Assembly: GCF_017745675.1 (NCBI RefSeq)
Contig: NZ_JAFLJM010000011.1
Coordinates: 113,957-177,956, forward strand
Length of the DNA: 64,000 nt
Reading direction: 5' to 3'
Source of the DNA: Alkalihalobacillus sp. BA299
GTDB taxonomy: Bacteria > Bacillota > Bacilli > Bacillales > Bacillaceae_F
Shown one piece after another: positions 49,856 to 58,722 of the stretch; position 1 is the first letter of the stretch, and each line of letters starts with the position of its first letter. The translations under genes were made by a program, and so were the position numbers. Below the pieces are notes generated by a model that searched no databases, was not told the origin of the DNA, and worked only from the letters and a program-made list of their open reading frames with translations.

Positions 49856-51085
49856 TTAAAATAACTGTGGAATCATTTGAATCAGAGTACGGACCCCTAA
49901 ATATGTCGTTAATACAACAACAATGGTACCAAAAAGTGTCATCCAAATCGGATGTTTATAATCGCCAATAATTTTTGTACGATGTGCCGCTAATAAAATA
50001 CATCCTAATGTTAACGGAAGAATTAGTCCGTTAAATGCACCTGCTAAAATGAGTAGCATAACCGGACGACCAATTAATGCAAAAATAATTGTAGAAAAGA
50101 CAATAAATCCAATCACCCAATAGTTTTGAAACTTTTTAATGCTTGGATGAAAGTTTGTTAAGAATGAAACAGACGTATAGGCTGCACCGATAACCGACGT
50201 AATTCCAGCCGCCCATAATACTAAACCAAAAATTCGATAGCCGATTTCACCCGCTGCAATTTGAAAGACGGAAGCTGGAGGATTTTCTGGATTTAAAGCA
50301 AAACCAGCTGAAACGACTCCTAATACGGCTAAAAATAAAATAAGTCTCATAATCGAGGCAACTACAATTCCAGAAATCGCGGTATTTGTTACATGACGTA
50401 TATTTTCTTTGCCAGAAATTCCTGCATCTAAAAGACGGTGACCACCTGCAAATGTAATATATCCACCAACAGTTCCACCGACAATCGTGACAATGGCTAA
50501 AAAATCAATCTCAAGAGGAACAAACATCCGAAATGCTGCTTCGCCATATGGAGGTTTACTGACAAACATGACATAAGCCGTTAACAAAATCATTAATGCC
50601 CCTAAATAACGAACTATCTTGTCCATCGCTACACTTGCCTCTTTTAGAGAAAAGATAATAATACAAATTACACCCGTTATAACTGCACCTACTCTCGGAT
50701 CAAACCCTAGTAAAGCATTGACACCTAATCCGCCGCCACCCACGTTACCAATATTAAAGGCGAGACCACCTAGTACGATAAAAAACGCAACTACATAACC
50801 TAAACCTGGTATTACAGCATTGGCAATTTCCTGCCCCTTCATCTTTGAAACGGCAATAATACGCCATATATTCATCTGGGCCCCAATGTCTAAAATGATC
50901 GATGCAAGGATAACAAAAGCAAAACTAGCAAGAAGTTGTTCCGTAAAAACAGCCGTTTGTGTTAAAAATCCAGGACCGATCGCAGAGGTTGCCATTAAAA
51001 AAGCAGCACCTGTCATTGCACTTAATCTTTCTTTTGGTGTCATCTTTTGTTGTTCTTCAATAGGATTTTGTTTCATATGAGTCAC
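49856..51085 (-). CDS. ycsG: NRAMP-family transporter YcsG
   Basis: A 409-residue membrane protein with about 11 helices. Helix 1 has SAIGPGFLTQTAVFTEQLLA, and the protein matches the YcsG branch of the NRAMP family that occurs with pxp genes. The canonical metal-binding DPGN motif of helix 1 is replaced by GPGF, and the helix 6 MPH motif is not seen, so it is probably not a metal transporter; import of 5-oxoproline or a related compound would fit. Divergent from the IclR gene. Confidence 0.85.
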   Translation of the reverse strand: MTHMKQNPIEEQQKMTPKERLSAMTGAAFLMATSAIGPGFLTQTAVFTEQLLASFAFVILASIILDIGAQMNIWRIIAVSKMKGQEIANAVIPGLGYVVAFFIVLGGLAFNIGNVGGGGLGVNALLGFDPRVGAVITGVICIIIFSLKEASVAMDKIVRYLGALMILLTAYVMFVSKPPYGEAAFRMFVPLEIDFLAIVTIVGGTVGGYITFAGGHRLLDAGISGKENIRHVTNTAISGIVVASIMRLILFLAVLGVVSAGFALNPENPPASVFQIAAGEIGYRIFGLVLWAAGITSVIGAAYTSVSFLTNFHPSIKKFQNYWVIGFIVFSTIIFALIGRPVMLLILAGAFNGLILPLTLGCILLAAHRTKIIGDYKHPIWMTLFGTIVVVLTTYLGVRTLIQMIPQLF

Positions 51086-51294
51086 CCTTTCTTTTTCTGG
51101 TTATTTTTTTATTAGTTACATGATGCTTTTAAGTTGTTTATGACAAATTGGAGAACTAGACATTTACTATAAGCTTTTGTAAAATAAAAAAGATTATTTG
51201 TAAGAAAATCACATTTTTTTTTAATTATTTAAACCTTTGAAAAGTCTATTTACTATGATCAAAAGTACGATTTCAGGTAAAGGGGGAAAGACTC

Positions 51295-52050
51295 GTGCAA
51301 AACAAAAATAAAACCGTAGTTAAATCTATGAAGCTTTTAGATCTTTTCCGAACCTATCGAAAATTATCGTTAAATGAAATGGTGCAATTGTCTGGGATTC
51401 CTAAGACGTCTGTTCATCGTATGATTGGTTCACTTGAAGACATGGGCTTTCTTAGTAAAGACTCCGAAGGGAAGTATACTCTTGGGATGTTATTTCTTGA
51501 ATTCGGACAACTTGTTGCAGACCGATTGGATATTCGAAAAATCGCTTACCCTATTATGAGAGATCTTCGTGATGATCTTGGGGAAGCTGTACATCTTATA
51601 ATAAGAGATCAAAATGAAGCAATCTATATTGAAAAGCTTGACACACTACATCCCGTCCGACTTTTCACTAAAGTCGGAAGACGGTCCCCCCTCTACGCAG
51701 GAGCTTGTTCACGAATCATATTGGCCCATTTACCGGAAAAAGAACTAGAAGCATATCTTGACGAAACAGAGTTAAAGCCGTTTGAGACAGGGACGATTAC
51801 AGAAAAAGATAAGCTGCGAGCCATTTTGCAGCAATCTCGTGCAAACGGTTATGCAATCAGTTATTCTGAACTTGAAAACCAGACAGTTTCAATAGCAGCA
51901 CCCATTTTTGATCACACAGGTCATGTAGTTGGAGGTTTAAGTATTGCCGGTCCTGATAGCCGCTTTCAAGATGAGCACTTACCTACATTGATTGAAAAAG
52001 TAAAGCGAGCCGCGGATGAAATATCACAAAAGCTCGGCCATTTCCATTAA
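51295..52050 (+). CDS. IclR-family regulator of the pxp genes
   Basis: A 251-residue IclR regulator. The N-terminal winged helix is SMKLLDLFRTYRKLSLNEMV, then QLSGIPKTSVHRMIGSLEDM. The C-terminal effector domain has SPLYAGACSRIILAHLPEKE and SELENQTVSIAAPIFDHTGH. It begins GTG, with AAGGGGG about 9 nt upstream. It is divergent from ycsG-pxpA and convergent with pxpB-pxpC, and corresponds to KipR in the Bacillus subtilis kip group. Confidence 0.9.
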   Translation: MQNKNKTVVKSMKLLDLFRTYRKLSLNEMVQLSGIPKTSVHRMIGSLEDMGFLSKDSEGKYTLGMLFLEFGQLVADRLDIRKIAYPIMRDLRDDLGEAVHLIIRDQNEAIYIEKLDTLHPVRLFTKVGRRSPLYAGACSRIILAHLPEKELEAYLDETELKPFETGTITEKDKLRAILQQSRANGYAISYSELENQTVSIAAPIFDHTGHVVGGLSIAGPDSRFQDEHLPTLIEKVKRAADEISQKLGHFH

Positions 52051-52096
52051 AGTGCGTTCGCATTGATGATGTAATGTTCATAGATGCTGCATTTTT

Positions 52097-52136
52097 GGTG
52101 TCAGGAACTTTTACTGTACTAAAAGTTCCTGACACC
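52097..52136. terminator. bidirectional hairpin between iclR and pxpC
   Basis: GGTGTCAGGAACTTTTA and TAAAAGTTCCTGACACC form a 17-bp perfect stem, followed by TTTT on the plus strand. The pxpC stop codon and its last five codons lie within the hairpin. It terminates iclR and probably also pxpC. Confidence 0.85.
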
Positions 52137-53129
52137 TTTTAATGATAGTCCTGTACGAAGCTCATTTAGTTCCTTTTCTCTGTTCAAGTAGAGCTCTTCA
52201 GCTTCTTTCAATGACACTTCTTTGAATCGGATCGTTTCTCCTGGCTTTAACTGCGCGATAATTGGAATATCAATTGACACGACTTGTCCTATTCTTGGAT
52301 ATCCACCCGTTGTCTGACGATCGGCAAGCAGGATAATTGGATTTCCGTCAGGAGGTACTTGAATCGTTCCAAGAGCAACTGCTTCTGAAACCATTTCAAA
52401 AGATTGACTCAATGTTAGTGTAGGTCCTGACAGTCTATAGCCCATTCGATCAGATTGCGGTGTCACTTTAAACGTTTCCTCAAATAACTCCTTTCTACAG
52501 ATTGGTGTAAATAATTCATAATGAGAACCGCGGAGGATTCGTATTACATTATTATTTTTTTCACGTATATACAGTTCTTTATTTACACTCCATGTCGGTG
52601 CAGAAAATGGTAGCTCACCTTCAAAAGAAAGCTCCTTTAATAATTGTGATGACTGTTCTGATGGCGTTCTTAACTCAATACAATCCCCGGCTTTTAATGC
52701 TCTTCCATTAAATCCACCAATGCTTGCTCGTAAATACGTACTCCGACTCCCCATTACTTCTTCAACATTAATGCCTCCTACTATGGCCAAATAAGCTCTG
52801 CAACCAGACTTACACGGACCAAACCGTAGAACACTACCCTTTCTTACATAGACCGGTTTCCACAATGGAATAGATTCGTTTTCAATCGTAGGCGATAAAT
52901 CTCCACCCGTGAGCGCAATAAGTACATCTTTCTCTATTTGCAATTCGGGACCTGTTAATGTGATTTCTAGAGCTGCCTCTCCTTCTTCATTACCGACTAA
53001 TAAATTCGCAACTCGAAGGGCATATGTGTCCATCGCTCCACTAAAAATCACCCCATACTTTTGAAGGCCCGCTCTACCTAAGTCCTGAACCGTAGTTAGC
53101 AAACCTGGACGAAGTACTGTTATACTCAT
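52119..53129 (-). CDS. pxpC: 5-oxoprolinase subunit C
   Basis: A 336-residue biotin-dependent-carboxyltransferase-like protein (KipA family). Signatures: LRPGLLTTVQDLGRAGLQKY, VSGAMD-type FSGAMDTYALRVANLLVGNE, LTGGDLSPTIENESI, KSGCRAYLAIVGGINVEEVM and LADRQTTGGYPRIGQVVSID. With PxpB it forms the ATP-dependent catalytic part of 5-oxoprolinase. The last residues (KGVRNF) are encoded by the left arm of the terminator hairpin. It overlaps pxpB by 4 bp. Confidence 0.93.
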   Translation of the reverse strand: MSITVLRPGLLTTVQDLGRAGLQKYGVIFSGAMDTYALRVANLLVGNEEGEAALEITLTGPELQIEKDVLIALTGGDLSPTIENESIPLWKPVYVRKGSVLRFGPCKSGCRAYLAIVGGINVEEVMGSRSTYLRASIGGFNGRALKAGDCIELRTPSEQSSQLLKELSFEGELPFSAPTWSVNKELYIREKNNNVIRILRGSHYELFTPICRKELFEETFKVTPQSDRMGYRLSGPTLTLSQSFEMVSEAVALGTIQVPPDGNPIILLADRQTTGGYPRIGQVVSIDIPIIAQLKPGETIRFKEVSLKEAEELYLNREKELNELRTGLSLKGVRNF

Positions 53130-53881
53130 CGTAAATCCCCCTTATAATCTCTATACTCTTTAAGAGAAATAGATTTAAAGCGAATAATATCTCCCGATTG
53201 CAGAAGGGATGGTGGGGTTTTAGACGGTAAAAACAAATCGAATGGGGTTTGACCAATGAGTTGCCAGCCACCAGGAGTTTCAATAGAATACACTCCTGTT
53301 TGCTTACCAGCTATACCTACTGACCCTTTTGGAATAGCCATACGAGGCTTTGCTTTTCTTGGGGTAGCAATTTTCTCTGACATTCCTCCTAAATAAGGAA
53401 AGCCAGGGGCAAAACCAATCATATAAACAAGATACTCTCCACCTGAATGAATATGGATTACCTCATCAGTTGTCAAGTTATTATATTGTGTAACATATTC
53501 TAAATCAGGGCCTAACTCCCCACCATAACAGACAGGTATTTCAACTTCTCTTTGTTTCGTATGATCTATTTCTTTTAGCTGTTTTAAAAGGTCTTTTATT
53601 TTTAAAGAAACGGTTTCAAATGCAGAAAGCTTACGTCCTTTGTACCCTTCTTGTACAACTCTTATCGGATCATAAAATACCGTTACACTCGTAAAGGATG
53701 GAATATATTCAACCATCCCGATAATAGGCTTACTGTCAAGGTGATTGGTGAACGCCTTCACCTTATTATGGATAGTTACATCGATTCCTGTGCCAAAACT
53801 TATAATAATAGCCGTTTCACTTAATGGATAAATGTCAAAATGCTCAAAGGTACTTCCAGCTAAATTATTGTCTAATTTCAC
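53126..53881 (-). CDS. pxpB: 5-oxoprolinase subunit B
   Basis: A 251-residue KipI-family protein. Signatures: IYPLSETAIIISFGTGIDVT, MVEYIPSFTSVTVFYDPIRV, VEIPVCYGGELGPDLEYVTQ, and VYMIGFAPGFPYLGGMSEKI with ATPRKAKPRMAIPKGSVGIA. It works with PxpC and PxpA; the homologue KipI was first described as an inhibitor of kinase A. First gene of the pxpB-pxpC transcript. Confidence 0.93.
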   Translation of the reverse strand: MKLDNNLAGSTFEHFDIYPLSETAIIISFGTGIDVTIHNKVKAFTNHLDSKPIIGMVEYIPSFTSVTVFYDPIRVVQEGYKGRKLSAFETVSLKIKDLLKQLKEIDHTKQREVEIPVCYGGELGPDLEYVTQYNNLTTDEVIHIHSGGEYLVYMIGFAPGFPYLGGMSEKIATPRKAKPRMAIPKGSVGIAGKQTGVYSIETPGGWQLIGQTPFDLFLPSKTPPSLLQSGDIIRFKSISLKEYRDYKGDLR

Positions 53882-54073
53882 CCCTCGGCCTCCCTTTGTT
53901 CCAAAATTCGGAATATAAATTCCGAATTAAGGTATTAAAATAATTATAATTGTTTGAATATAAAAAAACAATACTTCCTCAACATTAAAAGCTATTAGTT
54001 AAATGAAAGAACAGTATTATGTTATCCTTTTTCACTATAGATCATGATTAATTTACCATCTAAAAACAGCAGA

Positions 54074-54100
54074 AGAGGAACTGCTATTAGCAGTCCCTCT
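54074..54100 (-). terminator. terminator of the 54312-55032 gene pair
   Basis: AGAGGAACTGCT and AGCAGTCCCTCT form a 12-bp stem with one mismatch and a 3-base loop. On the minus strand it is followed by TCTGCTGTTTTTA. The multi-hairpin repeat element lies between it and the stop codon. Confidence 0.75.
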
Positions 54101-54117
54101 CTCTTAATTTTTAGCTA

Positions 54118-54292
54118 TTTTCGTAAACTTTGTTGCTATTGGACCGTTTTTTGAACATAAATCAGCCCTAATGGACAAATTCATTTGTCCATCTGGCTGA
54201 TTTATGTTCAAAGGCTTCACGCCATAGCGTGAAGAACCAAGCTTTCGCTTGGTTAACGGTCTAATAGCTAAAAGCAACAATCTTTTAGAAAA
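54118..54292. repeat. multi-hairpin repeat element, copy 1
   Basis: About 175 bp with inverted ends: TTTTCGTAAACTTTGTTGCT at the left, and at the right the complement of TTTTCTAAAAGATTGTTGCT. Inside, ATTGGACCGTT pairs with AACGGTCTAAT. This encloses three further hairpins: GAACATAAATCAGCC/GGCTGATTTATGTTC with an inner TGGACAAAT/ATTTGTCCA, then CTTCACGC/GCGTGAAG, then CCAAGC/GCTTGG. The fold is a four-way junction. Confidence 0.85.
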
Positions 54293-54311
54293 GAGCCTAA
54301 TTTTGTTATTA

Positions 54312-54851
54312 TTAAGCTCGACCTTTTGTAATTACACTGATGATTTCATCCATACTCATATCAGTCGTTAATTCATGTTCGCCAATTTGAATATATTTTG
54401 CTGCATTCTTAGATTCTACTAATCGTACAAACTCAGACTCGTCTTGAATTAGTCCTTTTTCCTTAAGAATTTTCGCAACATCAGGACTTACCATACCAGA
54501 AGAAATCTTAATTTTATGTGTTACCGGTTTGTCTTCTTCTGTCTTTTCTTCTTTTACTTCTTCCTTCTCTTCAACAACTTGGTCGTCAGCCTTACTTTCA
54601 TCCTTCTTTTCTTCAGCAGGTTTTTCTTCTGTTGCCACAGCTTCTACTTGTCCATTTTTCAACGTTTCATAGTCTTCTTCAGAGATGACCAATAGATTGT
54701 TTTCTTTTAAAAATACTTCAATGGTTTCTTGAGTCAACACTGGCTCTTCAGCTGTTATATGGGCTGGTGCAAGCACTGATTTAAAAAGTAACAAAACGAT
54801 ACCAGTGATAAAAAATCCGATCGACAATCCTCTTGCAGTATGTTTATCCAC
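54312..54851 (-). CDS. membrane-anchored protein with MltG/YceG-like C-terminal domain
   Basis: A 179-residue protein with one N-terminal transmembrane helix (about 8-27, LSIGFFITGIVLLLFKSVLA) and a Glu/Lys-rich disordered linker. The C-terminal domain (SGMVSPDVAKILKEKGLIQD, then ESEFVRLVESKNAAKYIQIG and SMDEIISVITKG) resembles the LysM-like N-terminal subdomain of the endolytic transglycosylase MltG. No catalytic domain follows. It may be a peptidoglycan-associated regulator. It overlaps the start of the preceding small gene by 8 bp. Confidence 0.7.
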   Translation of the reverse strand: MDKHTARGLSIGFFITGIVLLLFKSVLAPAHITAEEPVLTQETIEVFLKENNLLVISEEDYETLKNGQVEAVATEEKPAEEKKDESKADDQVVEEKEEVKEEKTEEDKPVTHKIKISSGMVSPDVAKILKEKGLIQDESEFVRLVESKNAAKYIQIGEHELTTDMSMDEIISVITKGRA

Positions 54852-55032
54852 GCTTCACTCTTCCTTCCTCTTCGTCTTTCATTTTATCCTTTAATTCATT
54901 AATTTCTCTCATCAAATTAATTTGTACATTACTTACTTGATTTGTAACCTCAGATTGATAGTCTTTAGCAAAGAAAGAATAGACAAACAATCCTGCACTT
55001 GCTAAAAACAACAAGATGATCAACAACGTCAT
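54844..55032 (-). CDS. small membrane protein with coiled coil
   Basis: A 62-residue protein, MTLLIILLFLASAGLFVYSF as a single transmembrane helix, then a heptad-like helix (VSNVQINLMREINELKDKMK) and a charged tail. ATG 55032 has AAAGGAGG 7 nt upstream; the longer frame has no ribosome binding site. Co-transcribed with the MltG-like protein. The function is unknown. Confidence 0.7.
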   Translation of the reverse strand: MTLLIILLFLASAGLFVYSFFAKDYQSEVTNQVSNVQINLMREINELKDKMKDEEEGRVKRG

Positions 55033-55074
55033 TATGGTTCCTCCTTTTTTAGTAAAGTTCTTTTCTAAAGACTC

Positions 55075-55202
55075 TTTTCTCAAAGATTGTTGCTTTTAGC
55101 TTTTGGACCGTAAGCCAAGCGGATGCTTGGCTCTTCACGCATAGCGTGAAGGTTTTGAAAATAAAATAGCCGTTCTAAAAGATTGTTGCTATTTTACGAA
55201 AA
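55075..55202. repeat. multi-hairpin repeat element, copy 2
   Basis: About 128 bp. The left end TTTTCTCAAAGATTGTTGCT and the right end, read on the other strand, TTTTCGTAAAATAGCAACAA match the ends of copy 1. The inner hairpins AGCCAAGC/GCTTGGCT and CTTCACGC/GCGTGAAG are the same modules as in copy 1 but in the opposite order, and the long GAACATAAATCAGCC arm is missing. Confidence 0.8.
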
Positions 55203-55468
55203 GCCTATAGTAACCATTAAAAGTTCATCGGCAAACGATTCACATGCTAATTTTCGACAATTTACAAACACCTATAAAATCATAGCATTATTTTTTGCGA
55301 CAAACAATCACTGTCATTTTTCTTTCACAAAATTGAACCGTAAGACCCTCCTAGTGTATAGGCCTTTCCCTTTAAAAGAATCCAATTCTACCCAAAAATC
55401 AGTAATATAGACATAAATTTATTAAAATTAAGTAATATAGAAGTAAAGTATAGGGGTAATGTGAAAAA

Positions 55469-55497
55469 ACTGAGAAGACTTTAATATCTTCTCAGTT
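55469..55497 (-). terminator. terminator of the peptide operon
   Basis: AACTGAGAAGA and TCTTCTCAGTT form an 11-bp perfect stem, with AAAAA to the left for minus-strand transcription. It lies 60 bp beyond the M20 peptidase stop. Confidence 0.88.
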
Positions 55498-55557
55498 CCT
55501 GTCAATTACTATTTTCTTCATACTTAAAATTATATTTTCTCCTATAGTGGTTCAAGA

Positions 55558-56688
55558 TCACCGTGATATTCTTTGGATCGTTTTCATCAGTAGTTCTGTT
55601 CTTTCTGTTAAAGTAGGGATTTCCAAATATTCATTTTCACTATGTGGATTACCACCTACTGGTCCTAGACCATCAATTGTTGCAATTCCTTGAGCAGATG
55701 TAAATGAAGCGTCTGAGCCCCCACCTGTTTGTGTGTCAGTTACTTCTAGCCCAATTTCATGACCAACCTCTTGAATGATGTGTAAAAGCTCTTTTGTTTG
55801 TTCGTTTTTTACCATCGGAGGACGATTAATATTGCCTAATAACTCAATTTCAGTCCCACTTACGTCTGTTGTCGCGCAAACTTCTTGAATTCGCTTTTCC
55901 ATTTCTTCTGCTTGTTCTGGCAAAGTGATACGTACATCGACATGTCCGACAGCATTAGGAGATACCGTATTGACCGAAGCTCCGCCTTCAATTAGCCCCA
56001 CATTGACCGAAATCCCATTATCATGGTCATTGAGTTCATGCAATTTCACAATTTTATACGCTAATTCTTCAATTGCACTTCTCCCTTTTTCTGGCTCAAT
56101 ACCAGAATGAGCGGCTCTTCCTTTAACACTTACAGTATAGGAGCCTCCTCCTCGTCGTGCAGACACTAAAGAGCCGTCTTTTCGAGCTGGTTCCATGATT
56201 AATGCATATTTTTTACCTACTGATTTTTCCTCAATCAATGCTCTTGAAGTCGGAGAGCCTATTTCTTCATCACTATTTAGGATAATCTCCACATTTTTAT
56301 ATGCTTCATCCTTCGTTTCAACTAATGCTTTAAGTGCATAGAGCGCAGAAACTTGACTCGATTTCATGTCAATGACTCCTGGCCCATACGCTCTGTCACC
56401 TTTGATGGTAAATGGGCGTTCACTTGCTGTTCCTTCTTGAAATACCGTATCCATATGGGCAACAATTAAAATTTCAGGATCAATAGCCTCTTTATGTTTG
56501 ATGACTAGATGATTTCCTAGTTCTTCTTGTTCAATCACTCCCACATGAAACCCGAGTTCCTCATACTTCCCCTTTAAAATGCGACCGACTTTATCGACTC
56601 CCTCTTTAACATACGAGCCGCTATCTATGTTGACTAACTGTTCAATTAAATCTAACATTTCTTGTTCACGATTTAGTGTATATTCCAA
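55558..56688 (-). CDS. M20 family metallopeptidase (carboxypeptidase G2-like)
   Basis: A 376-residue zinc peptidase. Metal ligands lie in VAHMDTVF (His), GPGVIDMKSSQ (Asp), NSDEEIGSPTS (catalytic and metal Glu) and GGNPHSENEY (His). A dimerisation domain (ARRGGGSYTVSVKGRAAHSG) is inserted. The pattern is that of the carboxypeptidase G2/ArgE group. The likely start is TTG 56688, with GGGAG 8 nt upstream, rather than the longer frame. Last gene of the importer operon; it would release amino acids from imported peptides or N-acyl conjugates in the cytoplasm. Confidence 0.85.
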   Translation of the reverse strand: MEYTLNREQEMLDLIEQLVNIDSGSYVKEGVDKVGRILKGKYEELGFHVGVIEQEELGNHLVIKHKEAIDPEILIVAHMDTVFQEGTASERPFTIKGDRAYGPGVIDMKSSQVSALYALKALVETKDEAYKNVEIILNSDEEIGSPTSRALIEEKSVGKKYALIMEPARKDGSLVSARRGGGSYTVSVKGRAAHSGIEPEKGRSAIEELAYKIVKLHELNDHDNGISVNVGLIEGGASVNTVSPNAVGHVDVRITLPEQAEEMEKRIQEVCATTDVSGTEIELLGNINRPPMVKNEQTKELLHIIQEVGHEIGLEVTDTQTGGGSDASFTSAQGIATIDGLGPVGGNPHSENEYLEIPTLTERTELLMKTIQRISR

Positions 56689-56706
56689 AACAATCACTCC
56701 CAATTT

Positions 56707-57720
56707 TTAGCTATTCACCACAATACCTTGTCCTTCAACAAGAGGATAATGACACGCTACTTGATGGCCATCATCTTTTTCGATAAGCTGCGGCACTTCT
56801 TCTTTACATTTTACATCAGCATACGGACAACGAGTATGGAATCTACACCCAGAAGGTGGATTAGCCGGACTTGGCATATCGCCTTCTAACACAACAAGTT
56901 GCTTTTTATCTCTTAACGTAGGGTCCGGAATAGGAACCGCTGATAGAAGCCCTTCCGTATAAGGATGCATCGGCATACGGAATAACTGTTCTTTTGTAGC
57001 TAATTCCACCACTTGTCCTAAGTACATAACAGCAATGCGATCACTAATATGCTTTACTGCGGGTAGGCCATGAGCAATAAAAATAAAAGTTAGGTTAAAC
57101 TCTTTTTGAAGTTTGGCTAATAGGTTTAAGATTTGAGACTGAATGGAAACGTCTAAAGCGGATACAGGTTCATCACAAACAACTAATTTCGGTTTTAGTG
57201 CAATCGCTCTAGCAATCCCAATTCTCTGACGTTGACCACCACTAAACTCATGAGGGTACCGACGCGAATACGATCGGTCTAAACCTACCACATCCATTAA
57301 CTCATACACTTTTTCTTCAAGTTTTTTTCCTTTAGCCACATTATGTGTTAATAAAGGTTCTGCAATAATATCAAAGACTCTCATTCTCGGATTTAAAGAC
57401 GAAAACGGATCCTGAAAGATCATTTGAATATCCGCTCTCTTTTTACGTAGCTCTTCAGGTGAAAGTGTACTTAGGTTAATACCATCAAATATAATCTCCC
57501 CTTCTGTCGGTTCAAGAAGGTGCATAATTAAATTTCCAGTTGTTGATTTTCCACACCCCGACTCTCCAACAATCCCTAAGGTTTCTCCTTCTTTTACATA
57601 AAGGTCGACACCATCAACGGCTCGTAAATATTGCTTTTTCCTTTTTAACCAGCCTTCGGAAACATCGAAGCTTTTTTTCAATCCTTTTACTTCTAGTAAG
57701 TACTTTTCTTTATTACCCAT
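56707..57720 (-). CDS. peptide ABC transporter ATPase (OppF/DppF type)
   Basis: A 337-residue ABC ATPase. Walker [10 protein letters not shown], signature [15 protein letters not shown], Walker [13 protein letters not shown] and the C-terminal oligopeptide-transporter domain with [20 protein letters not shown], whose cysteines may bind an iron-sulfur cluster. It overlaps the stop of the OppD gene by one base. Confidence 0.92.
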   Translation of the reverse strand: MGNKEKYLLEVKGLKKSFDVSEGWLKRKKQYLRAVDGVDLYVKEGETLGIVGESGCGKSTTGNLIMHLLEPTEGEIIFDGINLSTLSPEELRKKRADIQMIFQDPFSSLNPRMRVFDIIAEPLLTHNVAKGKKLEEKVYELMDVVGLDRSYSRRYPHEFSGGQRQRIGIARAIALKPKLVVCDEPVSALDVSIQSQILNLLAKLQKEFNLTFIFIAHGLPAVKHISDRIAVMYLGQVVELATKEQLFRMPMHPYTEGLLSAVPIPDPTLRDKKQLVVLEGDMPSPANPPSGCRFHTRCPYADVKCKEEVPQLIEKDDGHQVACHYPLVEGQGIVVNS

Positions 57721-58706
57721 TAGAGTGTCACCTCTTTTTCCTCATGTAACCAGCATCGTACTTTGTGTCCTGGAGCGATTTCCTCTAAAGGAGGAGCTTC
57801 TTCAACACATTTTTCTGTCGCATACTTACAGCGCGGTTGAAAGCGGCAGCCGACTGGGAAATCTTGCGGGCTTGGTACAGTCCCTTCAATCGAGTCTAAC
57901 TCTTCTTTTAGTTCGTGAATTTTCGGTGTACTATCTAATAACCCTTTTGTATATGGATGTTTCGGCTCACGGAAAAGTGTAAAGACATCGGTATGTTCAA
58001 CGACTTGGCCAGCGTACATGACTATGACTTTATCGACCATTTCCGCTACCACACCTAAATCATGAGTAATCAACATGATGGACGTTCCGTAGTCACGAGT
58101 AAGTTGTCTCATCAGTTCTAAGATTTGTGCTTGAATTGTAACGTCTAGTGCTGTCGTCGGTTCATCGGCAATAAGTAATTTTGGATTACATGATAGAGCC
58201 ATCGCAATCATGACGCGTTGCCTCATTCCACCACTTAAAGAGTGCGGAAAAGCATCAAAAACCTTTTCTGCACGGGGAATACCGACCTTTTTTAACATCT
58301 CTATGCTTCTAGTCTTGGCTACTTTTTTATTCACTTTTTGATGTAAAATAATTGCTTCTGATATTTGATTTCCAACGGTAAACAAAGGATTCAATGATGT
58401 TAAAGGCTCTTGGAAAATCATCGAAATTTCATTTCCTCTTAAATTTCTCATTTCCTTTTTCGAAGCCTTTGTTAAATCCGTTCCTTCAAAATTTATTTCC
58501 CCGCCTTCTATCTTTCCTGGAGTTCCGATCAATCCCATAATTGAAAGAGAAGTTACACTTTTTCCTGAACCCGACTCACCTACAACAGCCAGCGTCTCTC
58601 CTTTATGTAATTCAAAAGAAACACCATCTACAGAAGGAATAACTCCATTCTCAGTACGAAAATAAGTTTTTAACTCTTTTACTTCTAATAAACAATTTTC
58701 ACTCAT
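57720..58706 (-). CDS. peptide ABC transporter ATPase (OppD/DppD type)
   Basis: A 328-residue ABC ATPase. Walker [10 protein letters not shown], signature [16 protein letters not shown], Walker [15 protein letters not shown], and the C-terminal [20 protein letters not shown] segment. Forms a heterodimer with the following OppF-type ATPase. Confidence 0.92.
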   Translation of the reverse strand: MSENCLLEVKELKTYFRTENGVIPSVDGVSFELHKGETLAVVGESGSGKSVTSLSIMGLIGTPGKIEGGEINFEGTDLTKASKKEMRNLRGNEISMIFQEPLTSLNPLFTVGNQISEAIILHQKVNKKVAKTRSIEMLKKVGIPRAEKVFDAFPHSLSGGMRQRVMIAMALSCNPKLLIADEPTTALDVTIQAQILELMRQLTRDYGTSIMLITHDLGVVAEMVDKVIVMYAGQVVEHTDVFTLFREPKHPYTKGLLDSTPKIHELKEELDSIEGTVPSPQDFPVGCRFQPRCKYATEKCVEEAPPLEEIAPGHKVRCWLHEEKEVTL

Positions 58707-58722
58707 AATGACACCTCCTTAA

